DNA of 9,237 nt, taken from contig DQFX01000018.1 of NCBI GenBank assembly GCA_003531585.1, positions 1 to 9,237 on the forward strand, written 5' to 3'. The position numbers and the translations under genes were made by a program. Below the pieces are notes generated by a model. That model worked only from the letters and a program-made list of their open reading frames with translations, ran no database searches and was not told where the DNA came from. The stretch is from Oscillospiraceae bacterium. Lineage in GTDB: Bacteria > Bacillota > Clostridia > Oscillospirales > Ruminococcaceae. This document shows positions 1 to 6,689 of this stretch, piece by piece. The first letter of the stretch is position 1. Every line of letters begins with the position of its first letter.

Positions 1-5
1 GAGTA

Positions 6-84
6 TCCGCACTTCGTGCGGAGGTTTCGCCTGACGGCGACAAGGGCTCCGCCCTTGACCTGCAAGGGGGACGCGTCCCCCTTG
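6..84. repeat. Chain of four palindromes (REP-like intergenic repeat)
   Basis: Four hairpins follow one another with almost no spacing. Stem 6-12/16-22 has 7 bp and a TTC loop. Stem 27-31/36-40 has 5 bp. Stem 41-47/51-57 has 7 bp and a TCC loop. Bases 63-84 are a perfect 22-base palindrome centred on CGCG. No reading frame with coding character or ribosome binding site fits here. The arrangement resembles the short GC-rich dispersed palindromes found between genes in many gut Clostridia; I recall such elements but cannot check copy number. It lies downstream of the groEL terminators and may be cut by the window edge. Confidence 0.7.
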
Positions 85-120
85 ACTCCCGATTTGGGGT
101 TGCAGTAAGCGGAACACGCA

Positions 121-137
121 CCGCTAAATTATAGTTT
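121..137 (+). repeat. Left copy of 17-bp inverted end repeat
   Basis: The motif CCGCTAAATTATAGTTT is present here and occurs exactly, in reverse complement, at 9218-9234 near the other end of the window. A 17-base exact match between two intergenic spots is unlikely by chance. It probably belongs to the same intergenic repeat family as the palindromes just to its left. Confidence 0.7.
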
Positions 138-140
138 GTC

Positions 141-175
141 AAAATAAAAATGGGCAAACCACTCAGCCTGCCCAT
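141..175 (-). terminator. Second (distal) leftward terminator after groEL
   Basis: Read on the minus strand, ATGGGCA (175-150 side) pairs with TGCCCAT across a 12-base loop (stem arms 150-156 and 169-175). It is followed at once by the T-rich run TTTTTATTTT (150-141). This is a Rho-independent terminator shape. No gene lies between it and the first groEL terminator, so it would act as a back-up or protect the region to the left from read-through. Confidence 0.6.
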
Positions 176-239
176 CATTAAAATATTCCACCGAAGGCGG
201 ACACCATAATTCCAAATTCCGCGTTTTGAAATCCGAATT

Positions 240-273
240 AAAAAATGCCGGGGCTTCATACGAAACCCCGGCA
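240..273 (-). terminator. Rho-independent terminator of groES-groEL
   Basis: On the minus strand, arms 246-257 and 262-273 form a 12-pair stem with a four-base loop. The core is GCCGGGG/CCCCGGC, and one G-U pair replaces a mismatch seen on the plus strand. A run of six T (positions 245-240) follows directly. It begins 24 bases beyond the groEL stop codon, the expected place for the end of the groESL transcript. Confidence 0.9.
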
Positions 274-297
274 GAATTATTTATTCAGCAGCGTTTA

Positions 298-1929
298 TTA
301 ATACATGCCGCCCATGCCGCCTGCCGGCATAGCGGGAGCTGCGGGAGTTTCCTCGGGCTTATCAGCTACGAGGGACTCTGTTGTCAGCACCATTGCTGCA
401 ACGGAAGCTGCATTCTGGAGTGCGGAACGTGTTACCTTTGCAGGGTCAACGATACCAGCGGAGATCATGTCGCCGTAGGTCTCGGTGTAAGCGTCGAAGC
501 CGTAGCCTACCTTGCCTTCGCGGTTGATCGTGTCGATGATCACAGAGCCTTCAAGACCTGCATTCAGCGCGATCTGACGTACCGGCTCCTCAAGAGCGCG
601 GAGTACGATCTTTGCACCGGTCTTTTCATCGCCCTCGAGGGTGTCGACCAGAGCCTTAACAGCAGGCATTGCGTTAATAAGAGCAGTACCGCCGCCGGCT
701 ACTATGCCTTCCTCAACGGCTGCCTTGGTAGCTGCCAGGGCGTCCTCGATGCGGAGCTTCTTCTCCTTCATCTCTACCTCGGTAGCAGCGCCGACCTTGA
801 TTACGCCTACGCCGCCGGAGAGCTTAGCAAGTCTCTCCTGGAGCTTCTCCTTGTCAAATTCGGAGGTGGTGTTCTCAATTGCGTTCTTGATCTCGTGAAC
901 TCTGTCCTTGATAGCGTCCTTGTCGCCGCAGCCGTCAACGATGATGGTGTTCTCCTTGTTGACCTTTACCTGCTTAGCGCGACCGAGCTGGTTGATCTGG
1001 GTCTCCTTGATGTCGAGACCAAGCTCCTCGGTGATAACTTCGCCGCCTGTCAGGATAGCGATATCCTTCAGCATTTCCTTACGTCTGTCGCCAAAGCCAG
1101 GAGCTTTGACAGCTACGCATACGAATACGCCTCTCAGCTTGTTCAGAATGATGTTTGTCAGAGCGTCGCCCTCAACGTCTTCAGCGATGATGACGAGCTT
1201 CTTGCCAGCCTGTACGATCTGCTCGAGCAGCGGCAGAACGTCCTGAATAGAGGAGATCTTCTTATCGGTGATGAGAATGTACGGATCGTCGATAACAGCT
1301 TCCATCTTATCGGTATCAGTTACCATGTAGGGGGAGATGTAGCCGCGGTCGAACTGCATGCCTTCAACTACCTCGGAGTAGGTCTCAGCAGTCTTGCCCT
1401 CTTCAAGGGTGATAACGCCGTCAGCGGTTACCTTCTCCATAGCCTCAGCGATAAGCTTGCCGACTGACTCGTCGCCAGCGGAAACAGTAGCGACTCTCTC
1501 GATGTCCTTGCTGCCGTTTACTGCCTGGGAGTTCTTCTTGATCTGCTCAACCGCAGCGTCAACAGCCTTCTGCATGCCCTTCTTTACTACCATCGGGTTT
1601 GCGCCTGCTGCGATGTTCTTCATGCCCTCGCGTACCAGAGCCTGTGCGAGCAGGGTAGCTGTTGTTGTACCGTCGCCTGCTGCGTCGTTGGTCTTGGTTG
1701 CAACTTCCTTTACGAGAGCTGCGCCCATGTTCTGGAATGCGTCCTCAAGCTCGATCTCCTTAGCGATAGTAACGCCGTCGTTGGTGATCAGCGGGCTGCC
1801 GTACTTCTTGGAAAGAACTACGTTTCTGCCCTTCGGGCCGAGTGTGATCTTAACTGTATCAGCCAGGGTGTCGATACCTGCCTGGAGAGCCTTGCGGGCT
1901 TCTTCGCCGTAAATAATATCCTTAGCCAT
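298..1929 (-). CDS. groEL: Chaperonin GroEL (60 kDa, Hsp60)
   Basis: This 543-residue protein is the subunit of the tetradecameric cytosolic chaperonin. The double ring encloses unfolded proteins and folds them using ATP together with GroES. Clear family motifs are visible: GPKGRNVV (31-38), NDGVTIAKEI (50-59) and the nucleotide-site motif GDGTTTA (85-91, with catalytic-type Asp86). The VEEGIVAGGG signature follows in the second half, and a short Gly/Met-rich tail ends in GGMGGMY. The length is normal for the family. A start 24 bases further upstream (1953) is open in the same frame, but I chose the ATG at 1929 because AAGGAGG (1939-1945 region) lies 9 bases ahead of it and all homologues begin MAKDI. 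It follows groES with a 24-base gap, so both are on one mRNA. Codon choice is skewed compared with the rightward genes, as expected for high expression. Regulation is by CIRCE upstream of groES. Confidence 0.98.
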   Translation of the reverse strand: MAKDIIYGEEARKALQAGIDTLADTVKITLGPKGRNVVLSKKYGSPLITNDGVTIAKEIELEDAFQNMGAALVKEVATKTNDAAGDGTTTATLLAQALVREGMKNIAAGANPMVVKKGMQKAVDAAVEQIKKNSQAVNGSKDIERVATVSAGDESVGKLIAEAMEKVTADGVITLEEGKTAETYSEVVEGMQFDRGYISPYMVTDTDKMEAVIDDPYILITDKKISSIQDVLPLLEQIVQAGKKLVIIAEDVEGDALTNIILNKLRGVFVCVAVKAPGFGDRRKEMLKDIAILTGGEVITEELGLDIKETQINQLGRAKQVKVNKENTIIVDGCGDKDAIKDRVHEIKNAIENTTSEFDKEKLQERLAKLSGGVGVIKVGAATEVEMKEKKLRIEDALAATKAAVEEGIVAGGGTALINAMPAVKALVDTLEGDEKTGAKIVLRALEEPVRQIALNAGLEGSVIIDTINREGKVGYGFDAYTETYGDMISAGIVDPAKVTRSALQNAASVAAMVLTTESLVADKPEETPAAPAMPAGGMGGMY

Positions 1930-1938
1930 GATATGTTT

Positions 1939-1944
1939 CCTCCT
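1939..1944 (-). promoter_or_regulatory. groEL ribosome binding site
   Basis: AGGAGG on the minus strand, 9 bases before the ATG at 1929. It decides the start in favour of MAKDI over the open upstream ATG at 1953, which would lie within the groES-groEL gap and has no such site. Confidence 0.9.
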
Positions 1945-1953
1945 TGTGTTCAA

Positions 1954-2238
1954 TTATTCTACAACTGCCAGAATGTCAGACTGTCTGAGTATGGAGTACT
2001 CTACGCCGTCTACCTTTACCTCGGTGCCTGCGTACTTGCTGATGAGCACTCTGTCGCCGACCTTGACGTTCATTACGATGTCCTTGCCGTCAACGTTTCC
2101 GCCGGGGCCTACTGCTACGACCTCTGCGATGGAGGGCTTCTCCTGTGCGGAAGCTGTCAGGATAATACCGCTCTTGGTGGTCTCCTCAGCTTCGACCATC
2201 TTTATAACTACGCGGTCTGCTAAAGGCTTGATTGTCAT
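1954..2238 (-). CDS. groES: Co-chaperonin GroES (10 kDa, Hsp10)
   Basis: This 94-residue protein is the lid of the GroEL cage; a heptamer caps the ring and triggers release of bound substrate into the chamber. The start MTIKPLADRVV is typical. The mobile loop that contacts GroEL is visible around residues 16-28, with the hydrophobic GIIL contact at 24-27, and the C-terminal strand reads SDILAVVE. The frame is open to 2286, but the ATG at 2238 is preferred: AGGAGG (2247-2252) lies 8 bases upstream, and the longer version would run into the CIRCE operator. It is the first gene of a two-gene operon with groEL, 24 bases apart. It is controlled by the CIRCE element 42 bases ahead of the start codon. 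Confidence 0.97.
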   Translation of the reverse strand: MTIKPLADRVVIKMVEAEETTKSGIILTASAQEKPSIAEVVAVGPGGNVDGKDIVMNVKVGDRVLISKYAGTEVKVDGVEYSILRQSDILAVVE

Positions 2239-2279
2239 ATATATTTCCTCCTTAAAATAATTATGTGCGTCATTAAAGT

Positions 2280-2306
2280 TTAGCACTCTATTTCTCTGAG
2301 TGCTAA
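2280..2306 (-). promoter_or_regulatory. CIRCE operator (HrcA binding site)
   Basis: The sequence is TTAGCACTC, nine bases, then GAGTGCTAA. This is the exact consensus of the CIRCE inverted repeat (arms 2280-2288 and 2298-2306). HrcA, which itself needs GroEL to fold, binds this operator and represses groESL; heat or misfolded protein relieves the repression. The site overlaps the end of the promoter -10 region and the start of the groES leader. hrcA is not in this window. Confidence 0.97.
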
Positions 2307-2338
2307 TTATATTTTAACCATTATTCAGAAAAAATCAA
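2306..2338 (-). promoter_or_regulatory. Likely groESL promoter (sigma-A type)
   Basis: On the minus strand, TTGATT (2338-2333) is followed after 16 bases by TAAAAT (2316-2311), a reasonable vegetative promoter ending just before CIRCE. An alternative -10 is the perfect TATAAT at 2311-2306, but its best-spaced -35 (17 bases) is only a T-run, TTTTTT (2334-2329). Either choice puts transcription start in or next to the operator, as expected for HrcA repression. The exact start is not resolved. Confidence 0.6.
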
Positions 2339-2467
2339 GAGGTAAACCGGCTTTTTTTTGCAATTTCGTGAAACATGTAGTGTTTTTAATAATTTAGCGC
2401 ACCCAATTTAGGCAATTTTGCACAAATGCCAGGCTCCCAAATGTATCATAATTCGCGCTGATTTTTA

Positions 2468-2496
2468 TTGATTTTTCTTATAATATATGATAAAAT
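2468..2496 (+). promoter_or_regulatory. Likely promoter of the ATPase-helicase-yfcE-whiA cluster
   Basis: TTGATT (2468-2473) and TAAAAT (2491-2496) are separated by 17 bases. A second -10-like hexamer, TATAAT at 2479-2484, lacks a good -35. The site lies about 40 bases ahead of the ATPase start codon, in the divergent gap shared with groES. It was found by eye only. Confidence 0.5.
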
Positions 2497-2535
2497 AAAG
2501 GGATAGAGAAATTATATGCTGGAGGTCGAAGGAAT

Positions 2536-3858
2536 ATGGCAGCTGCAGTACCAAAGAGAATAGCTTCCGGAATAATAAACGCGCTGAAGGGCGGCGTAGT
2601 TCCGCGCACAGGGCTTGGATATATCGCAGTGGGACGTACTGCGGAGATAAACGCGCTTCTCCACGACGTGGATATCACCGAGGAAGGCGGCGCGTTTTTC
2701 CGCTTCATCGTCGGAAGATACGGAAGCGGAAAGAGCTTCATGCTTCAGACCATGCGCCAGCACCTGATGGACAGAGGGTTCGTCACCGCCGACGCCGACC
2801 TCTCCCCGGAGCGCCGCCTGATGGGCACGAAGGGTCAGGGTCTCGCGACCTACCGGGAGCTCATGCGCAATATGAGCGTCCGCACAAAGCCCGACGGAGG
2901 CGCGCTCCCGCTCATACTTGAGAAGTGGATAACCAATATCCGCACCGAGGTGGTCGCTTCCGGAACCAGCCCCGACGATCCGTTCTTCGACTCCGCAGTT
3001 GAAAAGAAGATCTACACCGAAATCAGCGGTCTTGAGGACATGGTTCACGGCTTCGATTTCGCGCGGGTCATCAACGCCTACCACAAGGCGTTCACCGCCG
3101 GAAACGACGAGAAGGCTTCCTGCGCCGTAAGGTGGCTGCGCGGCGAGTACTCCACCAAGACCGAGGCCAAGCAGGATCTCGGCGTAAACGTCATTATCAC
3201 CGACGACAACTGGTACGACTACATCAAGCTGCTGACGGCGTTTTTCGTCAGCGCGGGCTACAAGGGCTTCGTTATCATGATAGACGAGCTTGTGAACATC
3301 ATGAAGATACCCCATGCAGTCACCCGCCAGTACAACTATGAGAAGATACTGATGATGTACAACGACGTCATGCAGGGGAAGGCTTCCCACCTCGGGATAA
3401 TCATGGGAGGAACTCCCCAGTGCATCGAGGACACCCGCCGGGGCATATTCAGCTACGACGCTCTCCGTTCCCGCCTTGAGCGCGGGCGCTTCGCAACGGA
3501 CGAGACCCACGACATGCTGGCGCCGATAATCAAGCTCCAGCCGCTTTCCTACGAGGAAATGACCGTGCTCTGCGAAAAGCTTGCGGAGATACATGCGGGG
3601 CTGTACGGCTACGAAAACCGCATGACCCTCGAGGACAGGATATACTTTATAAAGGCGGAATTCAGCCGGGTAGGCGCGGAAACGAACATCACTCCACGCG
3701 AGATGATACGCGACTACATCGAGCTGCTGAACATCGCAATGCAGAATCCCGACAAGACAATAGCCCAGCTAATGGGCGAGGAAAGCTTCGAATTTGCAAA
3801 GCCGGAGGGTGAGGCTTCCTCCGATGAGAAAGACGGCTTCGAGGATTTTGAGCTGTGA
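2536..3858 (+). CDS. P-loop ATPase of the BrxC/BrxD (DUF2791) family, BrxD-like
   Basis: This 440-residue cytosolic ATPase has a Walker A motif GRYGSGKS (60-67) and a Walker B motif VIMIDE (246-251). A family-specific block GGTPQCIEDTRRG (291-303) is followed by SYDALRSRL (306-314), which carries sensor/arginine-finger-like residues. The N-terminal stretch with GVVPRTGL and AVGR just before Walker A is also typical of the DUF2791 (BREX ATP-binding) family. The length matches BrxD (about 430-440) rather than the much larger BrxC. The last 25 residues are acidic. No signal peptide or membrane segment is seen. The start ATG has GGAGGT (2521-2526) 9 bases ahead. The helicase gene follows after 32 bases, the same pairing seen in type 2 BREX (BrxD with BrxHI). 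The family call is firm; a role in phage defence or DNA processing is inferred from the pairing alone, since no other BREX gene is nearby. Codon use matches the downstream genes. Confidence 0.88.
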   Translation: MAAAVPKRIASGIINALKGGVVPRTGLGYIAVGRTAEINALLHDVDITEEGGAFFRFIVGRYGSGKSFMLQTMRQHLMDRGFVTADADLSPERRLMGTKGQGLATYRELMRNMSVRTKPDGGALPLILEKWITNIRTEVVASGTSPDDPFFDSAVEKKIYTEISGLEDMVHGFDFARVINAYHKAFTAGNDEKASCAVRWLRGEYSTKTEAKQDLGVNVIITDDNWYDYIKLLTAFFVSAGYKGFVIMIDELVNIMKIPHAVTRQYNYEKILMMYNDVMQGKASHLGIIMGGTPQCIEDTRRGIFSYDALRSRLERGRFATDETHDMLAPIIKLQPLSYEEMTVLCEKLAEIHAGLYGYENRMTLEDRIYFIKAEFSRVGAETNITPREMIRDYIELLNIAMQNPDKTIAQLMGEESFEFAKPEGEASSDEKDGFEDFEL

Positions 3859-3877
3859 CCCGGCAGTAACGCCCCCA

Positions 3878-3886
3878 GGGAGGTGA
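3878..3886 (+). promoter_or_regulatory. Helicase ribosome binding site
   Basis: GGGAGGTGA, very close to the full anti-Shine-Dalgarno complement, ends 4 bases before the ATG at 3891. It supports that start and independent initiation within the polycistronic mRNA. Confidence 0.8.
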
Positions 3887-3890
3887 CGAA

Positions 3891-6113
3891 ATGTCCGACA
3901 TATTTTCCAGATTCGCCCCGTTTATTCAGGATTACATCTACCGCTGCAAGTGGGAGGAGCTTCGCGAGATACAGGTGCTCGCGGCAAAGGCGATATTCGA
4001 CACCGACGAGAACCTGCTGCTCTCCAGCGGCACCGCGAGCGGAAAGACGGAAGCCGCGTTCCTTCCGGTGCTGACCCAGCTCTGGGAGAACCCCTCCGCG
4101 AGCGTTGGCGTGCTGTACCTCTCCCCGCTGAAAGCGCTGATAAACGACCAGTTCGAGCGCCTGGAGGGGCTTCTTGAAGAAGCCGCGATCCCCATCACCA
4201 AGTGGCACGGCGACGCCTCTGCGGCGGCTAAGAAGCGCGTTATGAAGCGTCCGCAGGGGGTTATCCAGACCACGCCGGAATCCCTTGAGAGCATGCTGAT
4301 GCACAATTCCAGCGGAGCCTACCGGCTGTTCTCCGACCTGCGTTTCATCATCATTGATGAAATGCACTACTTCATGGACAACGACCGGGGACTTCAGCTG
4401 TTATGCCTGCTGGAGCGCCTTGCAAGGCTCATCGGGTACCACCCGCGCCGGATAGGGCTTTCAGCGACCCTCGGGGACTGCACCAGCGCAGTGCAGTGGC
4501 TCAACACCGACAGCGGCAGGGACTGCATAGTTCCAAAGTGCCACGAAAAAGGGCGCTCTCTGCGGCTTTCCGTCAGGTTTTTCCCCATCAAGGAGAAGAT
4601 ACCGAACTCGGACAGCAAGGTTCTGCTCCAGAATTACTACGACTACCTCTTTGAAAGCACCTGGAACAAACGGTGCATTCTCTTTTCAAACTCAAAGGGC
4701 GAGGTCGAGGAGAACATCGCGCACCTCCGCCGAATAGCCGCGGAGCGCCGGCTTCCGGATAACTACCTTGTTCATCACGCGAATATTTCCCCGGCTCTGC
4801 GGGAGTTCACCGAGCAGAAGATGAAATCCTCCGAGCAGCCGGTCTGCACCGGGGCGACTGTCACTCTGGAACTCGGAATCGACCTTGGAAAGCTGGAACG
4901 TATCGTCCAGACCGGCTGCCCGCTGACCGTCTCCGGGCTTGTTCAGCGCCTGGGGCGTACAGGGCGCCGCGGCGGAGTCGCGGAAATGCGCTTTGCGTTC
5001 CGGTGGGACATGAGCCTGCCTCCGCAGGAGTTTTACAAGGAAATAAACTGGGATTTCGTGATGTGCATTGCTATGATACTGCTCTACACCCGGGAACGCT
5101 GGATAGAGCCGATGTACCTCCCGAAGCTCCCTTACAGCCTGCTGTACCACCAGACGATGAGCTGGCTGTCCTCGCAGGGGAGCGTTAAGCCGCAGGAACT
5201 TGCCCGGTACATTCTCACCCTGGGAGTATTTAAGCACGTCAGCAAGGACGACTACCTCAGACTCCTGCGGCACATGCTGGAGAACGGTCAGATAGAGCGC
5301 GGCGAGGACGGCGGTCTGCTGGTCGGAGAGAAGGGCGAAGCGGCGGTGAACAACTACGAGTTCCTTGCGGTGTTCTCCGTACCGTCGGAGTTCTCCGTGC
5401 GCTGCAACGCCGAGGAGATAGGCACGGTGCAGACTCCGTTCCCGGAAAAGGCTCAGTTTGCGCTTGCGGGTCAGGCGTGGGAGGTCACAGAGCTTGACCT
5501 CAAGGAGCGCCGGATATTCGTTAAGCATATCCCGGGTATCTCGGCGAATATGTGGCAGGATACCGGCAACGAGTACGTCCACACGAAGGTGATGAAGAAG
5601 CTGCACGAGGTGCTTTGCAGCGACGAGGAATACGCGTTCCTCGACGATTCTGCGAAGAAGCGTCTGAACCAGATACGCACCGCCTGCCGGAACGCCGCGA
5701 TGGCAAACGCGGACATATCCGATTCAGAAAACCGTCTGGCGGGCGGAAGCATAGCGTTTTCCGGAGGGAGGGCGCTTAAAATCACACCGACGCTGTACGC
5801 TGTGTTCCCATTCCTGGGGACGAGGGCGTGCGCCGCGCTGATGTACGAGCTTCGCAGGCGCGGATTCGGCGCTAATGTGTGGCTGCACAGGTACATTCCC
5901 GTCTGCATAGAGGTCAAGACCGACCGCAGCCTTGAGGAGCTGGAATCCGCCCTCGCCGAGATAAAGCGGGACGGCGCAGATAAGTACAGCTTCAATATTC
6001 CGGACAACTGCGAGATATCCGGAAAATACAACGACTATATCCCACGGGAGCTGCTGAAAAAGCAGTACGTCGAGGACTATCTCGACGCCGCCGACATGAA
6101 AGAAAATCTGTAA
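3891..6113 (+). CDS. Lhr-like superfamily II DEAD/DEAH helicase (BrxHI-like)
   Basis: This 740-residue ATP-dependent nucleic acid helicase shows every core motif in order. RecA domain 1 has Walker A SGTASGKT (46-53), Ia SPLKALINDQ (78-87), Ib TTPESLE (127-133), DEMH (156-159) and SAT (191-193). RecA domain 2 has ILFSNSK (263-269), the LELGID block (326-331) and QRLGRTGRRG (352-361). A winged-helix-like segment follows (about 418-488). A C-terminal region beginning FLAVFSVPSEF (about 491 onward) resembles the associated domain of Lhr-type helicases. The DEMH box and this C-terminal part separate it from RecQ and RecG. Motifs are intact, so it should be active. It follows the BrxD-like ATPase by 32 bases, and its stop codon overlaps the ribosome binding site of the next gene. 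In type 2 BREX the homologue is BrxHI. Its substrate cannot be read from the sequence; DNA repair or recombination helicase is the main alternative role. Confidence 0.9.
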   Translation: MSDIFSRFAPFIQDYIYRCKWEELREIQVLAAKAIFDTDENLLLSSGTASGKTEAAFLPVLTQLWENPSASVGVLYLSPLKALINDQFERLEGLLEEAAIPITKWHGDASAAAKKRVMKRPQGVIQTTPESLESMLMHNSSGAYRLFSDLRFIIIDEMHYFMDNDRGLQLLCLLERLARLIGYHPRRIGLSATLGDCTSAVQWLNTDSGRDCIVPKCHEKGRSLRLSVRFFPIKEKIPNSDSKVLLQNYYDYLFESTWNKRCILFSNSKGEVEENIAHLRRIAAERRLPDNYLVHHANISPALREFTEQKMKSSEQPVCTGATVTLELGIDLGKLERIVQTGCPLTVSGLVQRLGRTGRRGGVAEMRFAFRWDMSLPPQEFYKEINWDFVMCIAMILLYTRERWIEPMYLPKLPYSLLYHQTMSWLSSQGSVKPQELARYILTLGVFKHVSKDDYLRLLRHMLENGQIERGEDGGLLVGEKGEAAVNNYEFLAVFSVPSEFSVRCNAEEIGTVQTPFPEKAQFALAGQAWEVTELDLKERRIFVKHIPGISANMWQDTGNEYVHTKVMKKLHEVLCSDEEYAFLDDSAKKRLNQIRTACRNAAMANADISDSENRLAGGSIAFSGGRALKITPTLYAVFPFLGTRACAALMYELRRRGFGANVWLHRYIPVCIEVKTDRSLEELESALAEIKRDGADKYSFNIPDNCEISGKYNDYIPRELLKKQYVEDYLDAADMKENL

Positions 6114-6124
6114 GGAGAACTGCA

Positions 6125-6676
6125 ATGAAACTGATGTTTGCTTCGGATATACACGGATCCGCGCTTTACTGCGAGAAAATGCTGGAGGCTTACTCCCGCG
6201 AGGGCGCCGAGCGGCTCTGCCTGCTGGGGGATATCCTCTACCACGGACCGCGCAACGACCTTCCCGAAGGGCACGCGCCGAAAAAGGTCATCGCAATGCT
6301 GAATCCCATGAAGCCGCAGATTATGTGCGTGCGCGGCAACTGCGACACCGAGGTCGACCAGATGGTGCTGGAATTCCCGGTGCTTGCCGACTACGCGCTT
6401 ATCCTGGAGGGCGGGCGCTGCTTCTACCTCACCCACGGGCACCACTATAATCCGCAGAATCTGCCGCCGCTGAATCCCGGAGACGTGCTTATCAATGGTC
6501 ATACGCACGTTTTTAAGGCGGAGTGCGTGAACGGCATACACTGCCTGAACGACGGCTCGGTGTCGCTGCCGAAGGAGGGCAAGCCCCGCAGCTACATGAT
6601 ATACGAGAACGGAGTTTTCACGATAAAGCAGCTTGAAACCGGCGTGGAACTTCTGACCTACGCGCTTAACGGCTGA
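6125..6676 (+). CDS. yfcE: Metal-dependent phosphodiesterase, YfcE family
   Basis: This 183-residue calcineurin-like phosphoesterase cleaves phosphodiester bonds with two metal ions, probably Mn. All metal-ligand motifs are present: SDIHG (Asp8, His10), GD (35-36), GNCD (71-74), THGH (103-106) and GHTH (125-128). The length equals E. coli YfcE (183-184 residues), and the GDILYHGPRN stretch is characteristic of that subgroup. The natural substrate of the family is uncertain; test substrates are artificial phosphodiesters. The ribosome binding site AAGGAG (6112-6117) overlaps the TAA of the helicase gene and the gap is 11 bases, which suggests translational coupling. whiA follows after 13 bases. 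It is a cytosolic protein with no signal peptide. The related MJ0936-type phosphodiesterases are the nearest alternative. Confidence 0.92.
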   Translation: MKLMFASDIHGSALYCEKMLEAYSREGAERLCLLGDILYHGPRNDLPEGHAPKKVIAMLNPMKPQIMCVRGNCDTEVDQMVLEFPVLADYALILEGGRCFYLTHGHHYNPQNLPPLNPGDVLINGHTHVFKAECVNGIHCLNDGSVSLPKEGKPRSYMIYENGVFTIKQLETGVELLTYALNG

Positions 6677-6689
6677 TGGAGAGGATAAA

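Noticed and set aside
1..84. CRISPR array
   Set aside because: The hairpins differ from one another in sequence and size, there are no equal-length spacers, and no cas gene is nearby.
226..1467. Long plus-strand open frame of 413 codons opposite groEL
   Set aside because: It lies antisense to a fully conserved groEL, reads as Leu/Asp-rich low-meaning protein with no family motif, and has no ribosome binding site. It is a shadow of the groEL codon pattern.
2339..2467. Small gene or RNA in the gap between the divergent promoters
   Set aside because: The stretch is AT-rich with only weak short stems (for example AGCGC at 2396-2400 with GCGCT at 2455-2459) and no ribosome binding site with an open frame. 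I see nothing supportable.
2512..3594. Long minus-strand open frame of 360 codons opposite the ATPase gene
   Set aside because: It is antisense to a gene with clear Walker motifs. The translation is rich in Val/His/Leu typical of reverse-strand shadows in GC-rich DNA and shows no recognisable domain.
2536..6113. A complete BREX phage-defence locus
   Set aside because: Only the ATPase and helicase are present. No methylase, PglZ, PglW, PglY or BrxA/B-like gene is visible, and both flanks are housekeeping genes.
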